From: JADJSS01 sp964490845
GTDB lineage: Bacteria; Bacteroidota; Bacteroidia; Chitinophagales; JADIYW01
Direction of reading: 5' to 3'
Assembly (NCBI GenBank): GCA_964490845.1
Contig: CAZBED010000010.1
Span: 32,379-96,378 of the forward strand
DNA length: 64,000 nucleotides
Below, piece after piece: positions 48,952 to 57,554 of this stretch (position 1 is its first letter; the number at the start of each line of letters is the position of its first letter). The position numbers were made by a program, and so were the translations under genes. The notes under the pieces are model-generated. The model did no database searches, was not told where the DNA came from, and saw only the letters and a list, made by a program, of their open reading frames with translations.

Positions 48952-50601
48952 ATGGTTATCAAGTCACCCTTAGAAATGCTGTATCAGTGGACTGAGCAGA
49001 AACCGGAAAAAACATTTTTACGCCAGCCCTATAATGGCGAGTGGATTCATTACAGCTGGAAACGGGCGGATGATGAAATCAGAAGAATGGCGGCTTATCT
49101 GCGGGGTTTGAATTTGCCTCCGCAAAGTAAGATTGCCATTATATCCAAAAACTGTGCGCACTGGATTATGAGTGACCTGGCTATCATGATGGCCGGCCAT
49201 ATATCCGTGCCTTTATATCCAACCATTCCCGGAGATTTGATACGTTATTGCTTAGAACACTGTGAAGCCAAAGTCGCATTTATTGGTAAATTGGATGACT
49301 GGAGCAAACAACGTTCGGGATTACCGGATACAGTAAAAGGAATTTCCTATCCGCTCTGGACAGAGGAAGGGTATGAAAACTGGGATGATATAATTGCTAA
49401 AACAGAACCATTTAAAGAGAAATTCCTGCAGGCGCCTTCCGATATTATGACTATCATATATACCTCCGGTACCACAGGCTTGCCAAAAGGTGTTGTACAT
49501 AGTGTTCATGCTATATCTTATGCCGCCAGCTGGGCACTGACTATATTAAAAGACCTGAATGAGGATGAACGGTTTTTCTCCTATCTGCCGTTGTCTCATA
49601 TCGCAGAACGGGCGTTGGTGGAAATGGGAGGGTTATATTGCGGTGCCACCATTTCATTTGCGGAATCGCTGGATTCTTTTCCTGCTAATTTAAAAGATAC
49701 AAAACCTACCGTATTTCTTGCAGTGCCAAGAATCTGGACAAAATTCCAAATGGGGATATTATCAAAGATGCCACAGTCCAGACTGAATCTACTCCTCAAA
49801 ATTCCGATACTGAACGGCGTTATCAAGAAAAAGATAAAAGAAGGGCTTGGCCTGGAACGCGCCAAATATTTACTGACCGGAGCGGCTCCTATGCCGCTGG
49901 TTACTATGAATTGGTTTGAGAAACTGGATTTTATTATTTGTGAGGCGTATGCCATGACAGAAAACTGTGCGTATTCGCATTTGACAAGAAAGGACAACAG
50001 AAAACCGGGCTATGTGGGAACACCTTTGCCCAACTGTATTGTCCGATTGTCGGATGAAGGAGAAATACAGGTGAAAAGCGATGCGACCATGCTGGGGTAT
50101 TACAAAGAAGAGGAGAAAACCAAAGAGACAATAACCGAAGATGGTTTCTTATGTACCGGAGATCAGGGAGAAATAGACGACCAAGGATTCTTGAAGATAA
50201 CAGGCCGTATTAAAGATATTTTCAAGACGGATAAAGGAAAATATGTTGCTCCGGCACCAATAGAACTGGAATTGTCTAAAAATACATTTATCGAACAGGT
50301 TTGTGTGGTGGGGGCCAATCTTCCTCAGACAATGGCATTGGTTGTATTGTCTCTTGACGGAAAGAAAGAGGAAAATGAAACCCTTGTGAAAAGCCTGGAG
50401 GATACCATGCATGAAGTGAATCAGCTCCTGGATAAACACGAAAAACTGAAAAAAATTGTTGTTATGAATGAAGAATGGACGGTGGATAACAACCTGCTGA
50501 CTCCGACCTTGAAGGTAAAACGCAATGTGCTGGAAAGGCATAAGACACCACATTACGAGAAATGGTATAAAGATAGCAATGTTGTTGTTTGGGAATCATA
50601 A
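48952..50601 (+). CDS. Acyl-CoA ligase (AMP-dependent synthetase), paralogue 1
   Basis: ATP-dependent long-chain fatty-acid-CoA ligase of the adenylate-forming superfamily. The P-loop-like TIIYTSGTTGLPKGVVHS, SYLPLSHIAERALVEMGGLYCG, EAYAMTENCAYS and FLCTGDQGEIDDQGFLKITGRIKDIFKTDKGKYV (last phrase split: FLCTGDQGEID, FLKITGRIKDIFKT) mark the A3-A8 core motifs. It lacks a membrane segment. The protein is closely similar along its whole length to the second ligase at 52161-53816, starting with TFLRQPYNGEWIHYSWKRADDE versus TFLRQAYNSQWFHYSWKRV (compared in short blocks). It is followed 9 bases later by a hypothetical secreted protein. Confidence 0.92.
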   Translation: MVIKSPLEMLYQWTEQKPEKTFLRQPYNGEWIHYSWKRADDEIRRMAAYLRGLNLPPQSKIAIISKNCAHWIMSDLAIMMAGHISVPLYPTIPGDLIRYCLEHCEAKVAFIGKLDDWSKQRSGLPDTVKGISYPLWTEEGYENWDDIIAKTEPFKEKFLQAPSDIMTIIYTSGTTGLPKGVVHSVHAISYAASWALTILKDLNEDERFFSYLPLSHIAERALVEMGGLYCGATISFAESLDSFPANLKDTKPTVFLAVPRIWTKFQMGILSKMPQSRLNLLLKIPILNGVIKKKIKEGLGLERAKYLLTGAAPMPLVTMNWFEKLDFIICEAYAMTENCAYSHLTRKDNRKPGYVGTPLPNCIVRLSDEGEIQVKSDATMLGYYKEEEKTKETITEDGFLCTGDQGEIDDQGFLKITGRIKDIFKTDKGKYVAPAPIELELSKNTFIEQVCVVGANLPQTMALVVLSLDGKKEENETLVKSLEDTMHEVNQLLDKHEKLKKIVVMNEEWTVDNNLLTPTLKVKRNVLERHKTPHYEKWYKDSNVVVWES

Positions 50602-50610
50602 TAGCTGCAC

Positions 50611-51141
50611 ATGAAAAAGTATGCGCTCTTTGCATTTGCTATACTGCAGGCTTTCCAATCGAAAGCGGGAAAATTTGATTTGTGGGGTATCAATGTTGCG
50701 GAGCCCCACCCGGAAATAAGCAATTGCAAAGTGCAGGAGTTGACCGACGATGCTATCTTCAGCGAGGTCAAGATAAGTGCATATACCTATACATTTGCAA
50801 CAGATAAAGAACATGAGGAGTATTCCTGTTATTACGGAGATGAGAATGCCTGTTTCTCAAAAGCGGCAGAAATTATCACCAAAAAATTTGGTGCCCCATT
50901 GGATGTTTATGTGTATGATGAAGGAATCACGAATACTGTTCGCCCCGCTTTTTTTAATATCTGGAAATACGACAAGGACGATCAGCATTATGTTCTGTTG
51001 CTTTTCGGCAGCGGAGAAGGTATGACACTCGATGTTAATCATTATTTCTCAGAAAGGCTTTCCAAGTCATTTATCTTATCTACGGTGCGAAGTTTTCATT
51101 TCTCCATTCGTCCGAAGTTGTTATTTTACCTTGAAAAATAA
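50611..51141 (+). CDS. Hypothetical secreted protein
   Basis: Not recognised. 176 residues with a probable signal peptide (MKKYALFAFAILQAFQSKA), then a mixed alpha/beta part including KFDLWGINVAEPHPEI, DEHEEYSCYYGDENACFSKAAE with two Cys that could pair, and PLDVYVYDEGITNTVR, HYVLLLFGSGEGMTLDV. No known motif. It starts 9 bases after the acyl-CoA ligase stop, so it is probably in one operon with it, and the 3' terminator closes the unit. Confidence 0.65.
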   Translation: MKKYALFAFAILQAFQSKAGKFDLWGINVAEPHPEISNCKVQELTDDAIFSEVKISAYTYTFATDKEHEEYSCYYGDENACFSKAAEIITKKFGAPLDVYVYDEGITNTVRPAFFNIWKYDKDDQHYVLLLFGSGEGMTLDVNHYFSERLSKSFILSTVRSFHFSIRPKLLFYLEK

Positions 51142-51171
51142 AAAAGCGATACCGGATGGTATCGCTTTTTT
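51140..51171. terminator. Bidirectional terminator
   Basis: AAAAAAGCGATACC, loop GGAT, GGTATCGCTTTTTT; a 14-bp stem that overlaps the TAA of the hypothetical gene. A and T runs on both sides suit both convergent genes. Confidence 0.85.
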
Positions 51172-51188
51172 CGTTTAGGCGGTGTTAC

Positions 51189-51758
51189 CTAAAATACGTA
51201 TCCTATTTTGATAAATCCGCCATGTGTATTGTTTTTAAAATCCGTGTATAAGGAGTATCCGCCGTTTAAGGTAAACGACGCATTTTCTCTGGCTTTAAAC
51301 AGTACGCCGCTGCCTATATTCATCAAGAACTGCGTATCTCCGGGCCTTTTTTGCTCTGTGGTTTCCGGTGCCTTGCTTACTTTATTTAGACCGGCTTGCA
51401 GCAGGAATAACGGGGTAACCCTCTTGTCTAATACATATGCGCGGATATCCGCAGTGGCCTGTATTTGCAGCAACTTATTATCCGATACCTGTAATCCCAC
51501 GCCTTGCCCGATAAACAGGTACGGGTTGATCCGTATACCAATGGCCTGGTAAAGATTAAAGTAGGGCTTGCTGTACATAAACGCCGTTCCCGCTTCTGTG
51601 ATAGTAGAAAATCTGCGCTCATATCCGACAGATAACTCTTCAGGGTTTGGTGTTTCAGCGCCTGTTTCCGCAGCCGGCATACTGCTGCTGATCTCATCAT
51701 CGTTCGAGAAAGCAGCAAAGGTAATGAAGGTAAATACCGCTAATAATAATCTTTTCAT
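51189..51758 (-). CDS. Outer-membrane beta-barrel-like protein
   Basis: A signal peptide (MKRLLLAVFTFITFAAFS) is followed by an acidic linker DDEISSSMPAAETGAETPNP and then alternating beta strands with aromatic ends, such as YFNLYQAIGIRINPYLFIGQ, AGLNKVSKAP, SGVLFKARENASFTLNGGYS and final GGFIKIGYVF. The last residue is Phe, as usual for barrel proteins. The length of 189 residues suits an 8-stranded barrel. Function not known. Its start is 402 bases from the second acyl-CoA ligase, with the twin dyads between them. Confidence 0.68.
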   Translation of the reverse strand: MKRLLLAVFTFITFAAFSNDDEISSSMPAAETGAETPNPEELSVGYERRFSTITEAGTAFMYSKPYFNLYQAIGIRINPYLFIGQGVGLQVSDNKLLQIQATADIRAYVLDKRVTPLFLLQAGLNKVSKAPETTEQKRPGDTQFLMNIGSGVLFKARENASFTLNGGYSLYTDFKNNTHGGFIKIGYVF

Positions 51759-51803
51759 GTTTGTTCTTTTATTGGTTTATAATAAATTATTTGTCTGTTC
51801 AAA

Positions 51804-51825
51804 ACTTTCAAACAAATTTGAAAGT
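51804..51825. promoter_or_regulatory. Dyad site 1, ACTTTCA-N8-TGAAAGT
   Basis: Half-sites ACTTTCA and TGAAAGT with spacer AACAAATT. The symmetry extends outwards and inwards to an 11-bp stem (51802-51827). It lies 46 bases upstream of the outer-membrane gene start on the minus strand. Confidence 0.6.
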
Positions 51826-51906
51826 TTATTGTCGTATCCGCATTAGCCTGTGATTATGAATAATTAGCGGAATGCTTACTAAAATGTTGAATTAATGTTG
51901 TTCATT

Positions 51907-51928
51907 ACTTTCAATTATTACTGAAAGT
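51907..51928. promoter_or_regulatory. Dyad site 2, ACTTTCA-N8-TGAAAGT
   Basis: Same half-sites and the same 8-base spacing as site 1 (spacer ATTATTAC), 103 bases away start to start. The shared half-sites with different spacers point to protein binding rather than an RNA hairpin. Confidence 0.6.
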
Positions 51929-52160
51929 TTAAGTTTTAGTGCGCAGGTGGTTGATGCAGGTCAAAAGGGGTGGATAACGGTGTCAGTATCAGTAAAGTAA
52001 CAAGTGCAGGACAAAAGATGAACAAAAGCTAAGAAATTATTTTAGCGAAACGACTGGCACAATGATTGATAAAATGAATTTATCAGGCCTGCGCATAAAA
52101 ACAACTTTCCATTTTTCTATTTTAATTAATTCTGTTAACTTCAATGGCAACATAATACGT

Positions 52161-53816
52161 ATGCAATTGATAACCCCCGTAGAAAAATTTTATCAGTACG
52201 AAAAAGAGAAAGCGCACCAGACGTTTCTGCGACAAGCCTATAACAGTCAATGGTTTCATTATAGCTGGAAACGGGTGGGAAATGAAGTACGAAGGATGAC
52301 GGCTTATATCCAATCGTTGAAACTGCCCAAACAAAGTAAGATTGCCATTCTTTCTGAAAATTGTGCTCACTGGATTATGGCGGACTTAGCCATCATGATG
52401 AACGGGCATGTGTCGGTGCCGCTATACCCCAGTATCTCCGGCGATTTGGTGAAGTATTGCCTTGAACACAGTGAAAGTAAAATTCTTTTCGTTGGCAAGG
52501 CGCCCAAATGGCCAGAACAAAAGAGCAGCATTCCGAAATCTGTTCACATGATTCACTTTCCATATTGGAAAATGGAAGGCTGTGAAGATTGGGATGATGT
52601 TATTCGTGATAAAAATCCGGTTACCAAAAACTATGTGCCCAAACCGGACGATCTGGTGACTATCATCTATACGTCCGGTACTACAGGGTTGCCTAAAGGA
52701 GTAATGCATAACTTCAGAGCCATTTCTTCGGCGCCTACGTATTTGCTGGAAGAAATAAAACGATTGGGATTATTAACGGAACAGGAGCGTTTTCTGTCTT
52801 TTCTGCCGCTGTCGCATATTGCGGAGCGCATGCTCGTGGAGATGGGCGGTTTGTATGCGGGCGCACCGATTTCCATCGCGGAGTCGATAGAGAAGATGCC
52901 GGAAAATCTGCGTGATACACAACCTACCGTTTTTCTGGCTGTGCCGCTCATCTGGACGCGTATGCAAAGTAAAATATTGCACCGACTCCCGCAAAAGCGG
53001 TTGGATACGCTGCTGCAGATTCCATTCCTCTCGGATTTGATAAAAAACAAAATCAAGGAAAATGCCGGACTGGCCTCCGCGAAATTTATCATCAGCGGTG
53101 CCGCTCCTATTCCGGTGGCTCTGATTAACTGGTATGAAAGATTAGGGATTGATATTTATGAAGCGTATGGCATGAGTGAGAACTGTGCGTACTCACATGG
53201 CAACCGGCCTGGTGTGCGCAAAGTAGGAACCGTCGGGATTTCCATGCCAAATTCAGAATGCAATATCTCAGCAGAAGGAGAAATATTAGTGAAGAACGAT
53301 TGCACCATGGTGGGCTATTACAAAGAGCCGGAAAAGACGGCTGAAACCATAACACCCGATGGTTTCCTGCGCACGGGTGACATGGGTGAAATTGATGCGG
53401 AAGGTTTCTTGAAAATAACAGGCCGTATCAAAGAACTATTTAAAACGGATAAAGGAAAATATGTGGCGCCAGCGCCAATAGAACTGGAGTTATTCAAGAA
53501 TCAGCACATCGCACAGATCTGTGTGGTAGGAGCGAACCTGAAGCAGCCTATGGCACTCATTGTGCTGGAAGAAGATATACAGTTAAGTAAAGAAGAAATA
53601 GAACAGGATTTGCTGAAAACACTGGATGAGGTGAACGCCACCCTGGATAATCACGAACGAATTGCCAAATTTGTGATCATGAAAGAACCGTGGACCGTGG
53701 AGAATAACCTCATTACGCCAACGATGAAAGTGAAACGCAATGAACTCGAAAAAAAATATACCGCCCATTTTTTGAAGTGGCAGGCGCAAAAAGAGGATAA
53801 GATTATTTGGGAATAA
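52161..53816 (+). CDS. Acyl-CoA ligase (AMP-dependent synthetase), paralogue 2
   Basis: Same family as paralogue 1: TIIYTSGTTGLPKGVMHN, FLPLSHIAERMLVEMGGLYAG, EAYGMSENCAYS, FLRTGDMGEID and FLKITGRIKELFKT. The ATG at 52161 starts MQLITPVEKFYQYEKEK, which aligns with the other ligase start MVIKSPLEMLYQWTEQK, while an ATG at 52062 would add an unrelated leader. It activates fatty or related acids. It is the first gene after the twin dyads and is followed after 80 bases by the amidase. Confidence 0.92.
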   Translation: MQLITPVEKFYQYEKEKAHQTFLRQAYNSQWFHYSWKRVGNEVRRMTAYIQSLKLPKQSKIAILSENCAHWIMADLAIMMNGHVSVPLYPSISGDLVKYCLEHSESKILFVGKAPKWPEQKSSIPKSVHMIHFPYWKMEGCEDWDDVIRDKNPVTKNYVPKPDDLVTIIYTSGTTGLPKGVMHNFRAISSAPTYLLEEIKRLGLLTEQERFLSFLPLSHIAERMLVEMGGLYAGAPISIAESIEKMPENLRDTQPTVFLAVPLIWTRMQSKILHRLPQKRLDTLLQIPFLSDLIKNKIKENAGLASAKFIISGAAPIPVALINWYERLGIDIYEAYGMSENCAYSHGNRPGVRKVGTVGISMPNSECNISAEGEILVKNDCTMVGYYKEPEKTAETITPDGFLRTGDMGEIDAEGFLKITGRIKELFKTDKGKYVAPAPIELELFKNQHIAQICVVGANLKQPMALIVLEEDIQLSKEEIEQDLLKTLDEVNATLDNHERIAKFVIMKEPWTVENNLITPTMKVKRNELEKKYTAHFLKWQAQKEDKIIWE

Positions 53817-53896
53817 ATCTATCTCCTGTCAATTGGCAGACAAGAGGTGTGTGACATACTGAGGTTTAAAATTGAAAGAAAGAAAAAACATTCAAT

Positions 53897-55384
53897 ATGA
53901 CTTTTGAAGAATACCGAAAATACGATGCCGTAGGGTTAGCTGAACTGGTTCGCAAAAAACAGGTGAAACCGATGGAGCTCTTAGATATTGCCATCCAACG
54001 AACAGAAGCGGTTAATCCAAAAATCAATGCGGTCGTTACAGAATTGTACGACTTTGCCAGAAAATCTGCCGAACAGACCGATTACAGAAGCCCGTTTGCA
54101 GGCGTACCTTTTTTAGTAAAGGATTTAGGAATGCAACTGAAAGGTACGCGCTATACCAATGCCTCGCGTTTGCAGAAGGATTATATCTCTACACAAACGA
54201 GTGATGTGGTGCAGAAAGTGATAGATGGCGGATTTTTGATTTTTGGAAAAACAAACACTTCGGAGTTCGGATTGAATCCATTTGTAGAAAATGATTTGTT
54301 CGGCAACACACATAATCCCTGGAATCCAGACTATACGCCGGGTGGCTCCAGTGGAGGCAGTGCGGCAGCGGTGGCTGCAGGTATTGTTCCGATGGCTACA
54401 GCCAACGATGGTGGTGGTTCCATTCGTATTCCGGCCAGCTGTAATGGTCTTGTCGGATTGAAACCAACGCGCGGGCGTGTGTCGTTCGGCCCTATCTTCG
54501 GCGAACAATGGAGCGGTGCTGCCAACCATGAATTATGTGTGTCGCGCAGTGTTCGTGATACGGCGCATTATCTGGACCTGGTGATGGGTAATTCCTCCGG
54601 AGATCCGTTTATTTTACAGGCGCCCGACCGTCCGTATGCGGAAGAAATCAAACAGCCGGTGAGAGCACTCAGAATCGGATACTCGCTGGAGCATCCGTTT
54701 CATGAACAGGACCCTGAAAATATAAAAGCAATGGAACATACATTGCAATTGCTGCAAAGTCTCGGCCATCAGGTAGAGGAAGTAAAATTACCGTATGACA
54801 GTCAGCTCGTTGCCGATTGTTTGTATTCGATGGTGATGGGCGAGTTGTCGGCGACAATTGATGCCGTTGCAAAAGAACGCGGCAAGCCGGCAAGAGTAGA
54901 AGAGCTTGAACCTACAAACTGGCTTTTATATTCCTTGGGAAAAAAATTAAGCGCAAATGAATTTTGTCTGGCGAGGATGCAGTGGAATACACTGGCGAGA
55001 AGTATGCAGCAGTTTCATTCACAATATGATTTGTTGCTAACACCGACATTGGGCATGGCCCCCTTTAAGATTGGCGCCTTGCAGCCAAAGCCCTGGGAAA
55101 AAACGGCGTTGAGTGCGCTCAATAATATAGGTGCATCAGGATTGCTGAAACATTCCTCTTTAATCGAAGAAACCAAGCGAAAAATATTTCAGTGGATACC
55201 GTATCCTCCGTTAGCTAACCTGACAGGGCAACCCAGCATTTCGATTCCTTTGTACCGGACAACAGATAATTTACCGATAGGAGTTATGTTTACAGCACCC
55301 TTATGTGGCGAAGCCACTTTACTGCAGTTAGCCACACAGATGGAACAGGCGCAGCCGTGGTTTGAGATAGTACCTGAGTTGTAG
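53897..55384 (+). CDS. Amidase (amidase-signature family)
   Basis: Amidase of the Ser-cisSer-Lys type: Lys75 in PFLVKDLGMQLKG, cis-Ser151 in DYTPGGSSGGSAAAVAAG and nucleophile Ser175 in ANDGGGSIRIPAS, followed by LKPTRGRVSFGP. The 495-residue length and the phrases AIDGGFLIFGKTN-like (here DGGFLIFGKTNTSEFG) and the C-terminal PSISIPLYRTTDNLPIGVM are close to 6-aminohexanoate-cyclic-dimer hydrolase-like amidases. No Gat BC partner is near, so it is unlikely to be GatA. Substrate unknown. Confidence 0.9.
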   Translation: MTFEEYRKYDAVGLAELVRKKQVKPMELLDIAIQRTEAVNPKINAVVTELYDFARKSAEQTDYRSPFAGVPFLVKDLGMQLKGTRYTNASRLQKDYISTQTSDVVQKVIDGGFLIFGKTNTSEFGLNPFVENDLFGNTHNPWNPDYTPGGSSGGSAAAVAAGIVPMATANDGGGSIRIPASCNGLVGLKPTRGRVSFGPIFGEQWSGAANHELCVSRSVRDTAHYLDLVMGNSSGDPFILQAPDRPYAEEIKQPVRALRIGYSLEHPFHEQDPENIKAMEHTLQLLQSLGHQVEEVKLPYDSQLVADCLYSMVMGELSATIDAVAKERGKPARVEELEPTNWLLYSLGKKLSANEFCLARMQWNTLARSMQQFHSQYDLLLTPTLGMAPFKIGALQPKPWEKTALSALNNIGASGLLKHSSLIEETKRKIFQWIPYPPLANLTGQPSISIPLYRTTDNLPIGVMFTAPLCGEATLLQLATQMEQAQPWFEIVPEL

Positions 55385-55422
55385 AAATGCTTTAATAAGC
55401 ATCCGGTTACGATTTGCGTTTG

Positions 55423-55430
55423 TATCTTTG
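55423..55430 (+). promoter_or_regulatory. -7 element TATCTTTG before mvaD
   Basis: Exact TAnnTTTG, ending 8 bases before the mvaD ATG at 55439. Transcription from it would start about at the ATG, giving a leaderless or nearly leaderless mRNA. No clear TTG element lies 17-22 bases upstream. Confidence 0.35.
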
Positions 55431-55438
55431 TGCCACTT

Positions 55439-56500
55439 ATGCCACATCCATTCAAAAATATACAAGGCGAAACAGCCTGGCGGGCACCGTCGAATATTGC
55501 CTTAATCAAATACTGGGGAAAATATGGCAACCAGTTACCGCGCAATGCCTCCATTAGTTTTACGCTCCGGAATGCCTTTACGGAAACCTCGGTTAAGTAC
55601 ACCGCAAAAGAACATCCCGACAAGAATATTGCACTGAAGTTTTATTTTGAAGGAAATGAACGCCCAGCGTTTGCAGGCAAAATTCAGGTTTTTATGGAAA
55701 GCCTGGTTTCCCATTTTCCATACCTTCCCTATTTTTCTTTTGAAATTCATAGTCATAATTCCTTTCCGCATTCCACCGGCATTGCCAGTTCAGCCTCGTC
55801 TATGGCGGCGCTGGCGTTATGCCTGACGGAAATAGAGAATACGCTGGACGGCGGTTTGCGTCCAAACGAATTTTATGAAAAAGCCAGCATGATTGCTCGG
55901 CTCGGTTCGGGCAGCGCCTGCCGTTCGGTATATCCTTACATGGCAGCCTGGGGAAAGCATCCGGGGGTACCTTTCTCTTCCAATGAGTATGCAGTGCCCT
56001 GTCACGAAAAGATACATCCTGTTTTCAAAACATTTAAAGACGCCATCCTGATTGTGTCCAGCGATGAGAAATCAGTATCCAGTCGGGCTGGCCATGCACT
56101 GATGGAAGGCAATCCGTTTGCGGAAAGCCGCTATCAGCAGGCCGCAGACAATCAGGGCAGGCTGTTGGTTGCTTTGCGGGATGGGAATCTGGAACAATTT
56201 GGTGAAATAATTGAAAATGAAGCACTTACTCTTCATGCTCTAATGATGTGTTCCAGCCCTTCTTATATGCTGATATTGCCTAACTCCCTGAAAATTATTG
56301 ATTTAATAAAAAGCTACCGTAAAGAAAAAGATGTACCTTTGTATTTCACCTTAGATGCCGGGCCGAATGTTCACTTGTTGTATCCGGAGGAAAACTCAGA
56401 TGAAGTGAAAACTTTTATCCGGGAATCGTTGTTAGCGTATTGCGAGAACGGAAAAGTGATAGAAGACGAAGTGGGCAAAGGACCGATTAAACTAAAATGA
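55439..56500 (+). CDS. mvaD: Diphosphomevalonate decarboxylase
   Basis: GHMP-fold enzyme that makes isopentenyl diphosphate from mevalonate diphosphate. It opens WRAPSNIALIKYWGKYGNQLPRNASISFTLR (phrases APSNIALIKYWGK and LPRNASISFTLR), the family signature, and has HSTGIASSASSMAALALCL with the GHMP phosphate loop, RLGSGSACRSVYPYMAAWGK and, near the end, TLDAGPNVHLLYPEEN. ATG 55439 was taken; a GTG at 55430 would add three residues and overlaps the -7 element. Its stop overlaps the kinase start by 4 bases, so the pathway enzymes are coupled. Confidence 0.93.
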   Translation: MPHPFKNIQGETAWRAPSNIALIKYWGKYGNQLPRNASISFTLRNAFTETSVKYTAKEHPDKNIALKFYFEGNERPAFAGKIQVFMESLVSHFPYLPYFSFEIHSHNSFPHSTGIASSASSMAALALCLTEIENTLDGGLRPNEFYEKASMIARLGSGSACRSVYPYMAAWGKHPGVPFSSNEYAVPCHEKIHPVFKTFKDAILIVSSDEKSVSSRAGHALMEGNPFAESRYQQAADNQGRLLVALRDGNLEQFGEIIENEALTLHALMMCSSPSYMLILPNSLKIIDLIKSYRKEKDVPLYFTLDAGPNVHLLYPEENSDEVKTFIRESLLAYCENGKVIEDEVGKGPIKLK

Positions 56501-57444
56501 AACAAGAACAGCCAAGTTTCAATTCCAAGATTCTCCTTTTCGGAGAGTATAGCATCATTCAGGATTCTATGGGGCTGACATTGCCGTATAATGAGTTCAA
56601 CGGTAAGCTGACCTTTGATGCCGGTGAGATGAATGAACAGTTTGTTTCCGAGTCCAATGAGCATCTGGCTGACTTTTCCGCATATCTTCAGAATTTGTTA
56701 GATACCCAAAAACTGAACATCGATTTTGATATCGAAGCATTCAAGCGGGATATTGAAAACGGTATGTATTTTCAGTCTACCATCCCTCAGGGCTTTGGTG
56801 TGGGCAGTAGTGGCGCTCTGGTGGCAGCAGTGTATGGAAAATATACCAAAAATAAAGTAGCCTTTGATCAGGCTCCGGATAAACAGGTTATTCTTGAATT
56901 GAAAAAGGTGCTGGCGCAAATGGAATCTTATTTTCATGGCAACAGTTCCGGCGTGGATCCATTGATATGTTACCTCAATCTCCCTTTGCTTATCAATGGA
57001 AAAAATGGTGTGGAACCGGTAAAGGTGGAAATGAACAATCCGGGTAAAGGCGCTATCTTTTTAATTGATACCGGCATTAGCCGAAGCACAGAACCGCTGG
57101 TGAAATATTATATGCAACGCATGGAAGAACCCAGCTTCCGCGAGTTCGTCGACAAACAATTGAAGCCATTCGCCAACAACTGTATTCAGGCTTTTTTGGA
57201 AGGCGACAAAGAAACATTGTTTGCCTATATGAAGTTGCTGTCAAAATTCCAGTTTGAGCATTTCAAACCGATGATACCTAAGCTGTTCGATAAGATGTGG
57301 AAACGCGGACTGGACAGCGGAGAGTATTATCTGAAATTATGCGGCGCCGGCGGCGGTGGTTTTATCTTAGGTTTTACAAAAAACTACGAGCATACCAAAA
57401 AACAACTCAAAGGACAAAATCTGGAGTTGTTATGCAGTATTTAG
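56497..57444 (+). CDS. Mevalonate kinase-like GHMP kinase
   Basis: GHMP kinase of 315 residues beginning SFNSKILLFGEYSIIQDSMG, then SVP-type phosphate loop PQGFGVGSSGALVAAVYGKY and the C-terminal KLCGAGGGGFILGF. The start overlaps mvaD by 4 bases (ATGA). The pair makes it most likely mevalonate kinase or phosphomevalonate kinase of the pathway to isopentenyl diphosphate; the two cannot be told apart on sequence alone. No signal peptide. The next gene is convergent after 110 bases, with no clear terminator. Confidence 0.85.
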   Translation: MKQEQPSFNSKILLFGEYSIIQDSMGLTLPYNEFNGKLTFDAGEMNEQFVSESNEHLADFSAYLQNLLDTQKLNIDFDIEAFKRDIENGMYFQSTIPQGFGVGSSGALVAAVYGKYTKNKVAFDQAPDKQVILELKKVLAQMESYFHGNSSGVDPLICYLNLPLLINGKNGVEPVKVEMNNPGKGAIFLIDTGISRSTEPLVKYYMQRMEEPSFREFVDKQLKPFANNCIQAFLEGDKETLFAYMKLLSKFQFEHFKPMIPKLFDKMWKRGLDSGEYYLKLCGAGGGGFILGFTKNYEHTKKQLKGQNLELLCSI

Positions 57445-57554
57445 ATTTCTCTTTACAGTACACGGATGCAGCGGATTTTTGCTGATTCATAATTCGTAGA
57501 TATCAGCATAATCAGTGAGGTAACTATTTGGGTTTAATAATTTATTGGAATAGA

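Larger units (their letters stand above)
51759..52160. other. 402-base gene-free control region between divergent genes
   Basis: No coding frame with protein-like features. It holds two copies of ACTTTCA-N8-TGAAAGT (51804-51825 and 51907-51928) and AT-rich sequence towards the ligase gene. A weak in-frame ATG at 52062 precedes the ligase but the 33 residues it would add look random. Confidence 0.6.

Noticed and set aside
53897..55384. Amidase as GatA of the tRNA amidotransferase
   Set aside because: No gatB or gatC nearby, and the sequence looks closer to stand-alone amidases of the 6-aminohexanoate-dimer type.
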